Shown here piece after piece: positions 6,255 through 6,285 of a stretch of 6,285 nt of DNA (its first letter is position 1; each line of letters starts with the position of its first letter). Below the pieces are notes generated by a model. That model saw only the letters and a list, made by a program, of their open reading frames with translations. It did not search any database and was not told where the DNA came from. Both the position numbers and the translations under genes were made by a program. This stretch comes from Bacteroidota bacterium (lineage in GTDB: Bacteria > Bacteroidota > Bacteroidia > Flavobacteriales_D > Crocinitomicaceae), in assembly GCA_016866415.1 (NCBI GenBank), contig VGML01000125.1, positions 1-6,285 on the forward strand. Reading direction: 5' to 3'.

Positions 6255-6285
6255 CTAATTCTTTAAAACCTTCACTGTTTTGGAA
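6255..6285 (-). CDS. Possible C-terminal end of a minus-strand protein, sorting-tail-like
   Basis: Read on the minus strand, a frame enters from the right edge as SKTVKVLKN and ends in TAG at 6257-6255. The basic, hydrophobic-alternating ending resembles the last strand of the type IX secretion C-terminal sorting domain common in Bacteroidetes (endings such as KTVKVLK). Only nine full codons are visible, so this is suggestive only. If real, it converges on hisH with the repeat block in between. Confidence 0.3.
   Translation of the reverse strand, partial: SKTVKVLKN

Overview
The window looks like a stretch of a Bacteroidetes chromosome, probably Flavobacteriales or a relative. The reasons are the low-GC coding sequence, starts without clear Shine-Dalgarno sites, a Bacteroidetes-style GlmU-family protein, two matches to the Bacteroidetes -7 promoter element TAnnTTTG close to start codons, and a possible type IX secretion sorting-tail end at the right edge. 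This placement is inferred from sequence features, not from a database search.

Layout, left to right. Positions 2-127 are the last 41 codons of an unrecognised plus-strand gene. Positions 230-2813 hold two plus-strand genes that overlap by 11 bases: a sodium:solute symporter (SSS family) and an atypical GlmU-family nucleotidyltransferase/acyltransferase. Positions 2902-3251 hold a small two-helix membrane protein gene broken by +1 shifts in short homopolymers. Positions 3264-5961 hold a three-gene cassette: a WbpG/PseA-type N-acetyl sugar amidotransferase and a HisF2-type synthase subunit on the minus strand, and a HisH-type glutaminase on the plus strand, divergent from HisF2. Positions 5962-6254 carry no gene, but from 6037 hold a compact block of GC-rich repeats and hairpins. 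Positions 6255-6285 may be the C-terminus of a minus-strand gene.

How the genes work together. The cassette matches the known WbpG-HisH2-HisF2 system of Pseudomonas aeruginosa O-antigen synthesis. In that system the glutaminase HisH2 releases ammonia from glutamine, HisF2 is thought to relay it, and the ATP-pyrophosphatase WbpG uses it to turn an N-acetyl group on a nucleotide sugar into an acetamidino group. The HisF here has lost the first catalytic aspartate of imidazole-glycerol-phosphate cyclase (Leu11) but keeps the second one and the four residues that form the ammonia gate. It therefore reads as an ammonia conduit, not a histidine-pathway enzyme. The sugar being modified cannot be told from this window, because no glycosyltransferase or nucleotide-sugar dehydrogenase or aminotransferase is in view.

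The points most worth a second look are the divergent arrangement of the cassette with promoter elements almost touching the start codons, which suggests leaderless messages and a wrong start for the amidotransferase; the tandem hairpins at 6105-6177, whose stems differ by a compensatory base-pair swap; and the homopolymer frameshifts in the small membrane gene.
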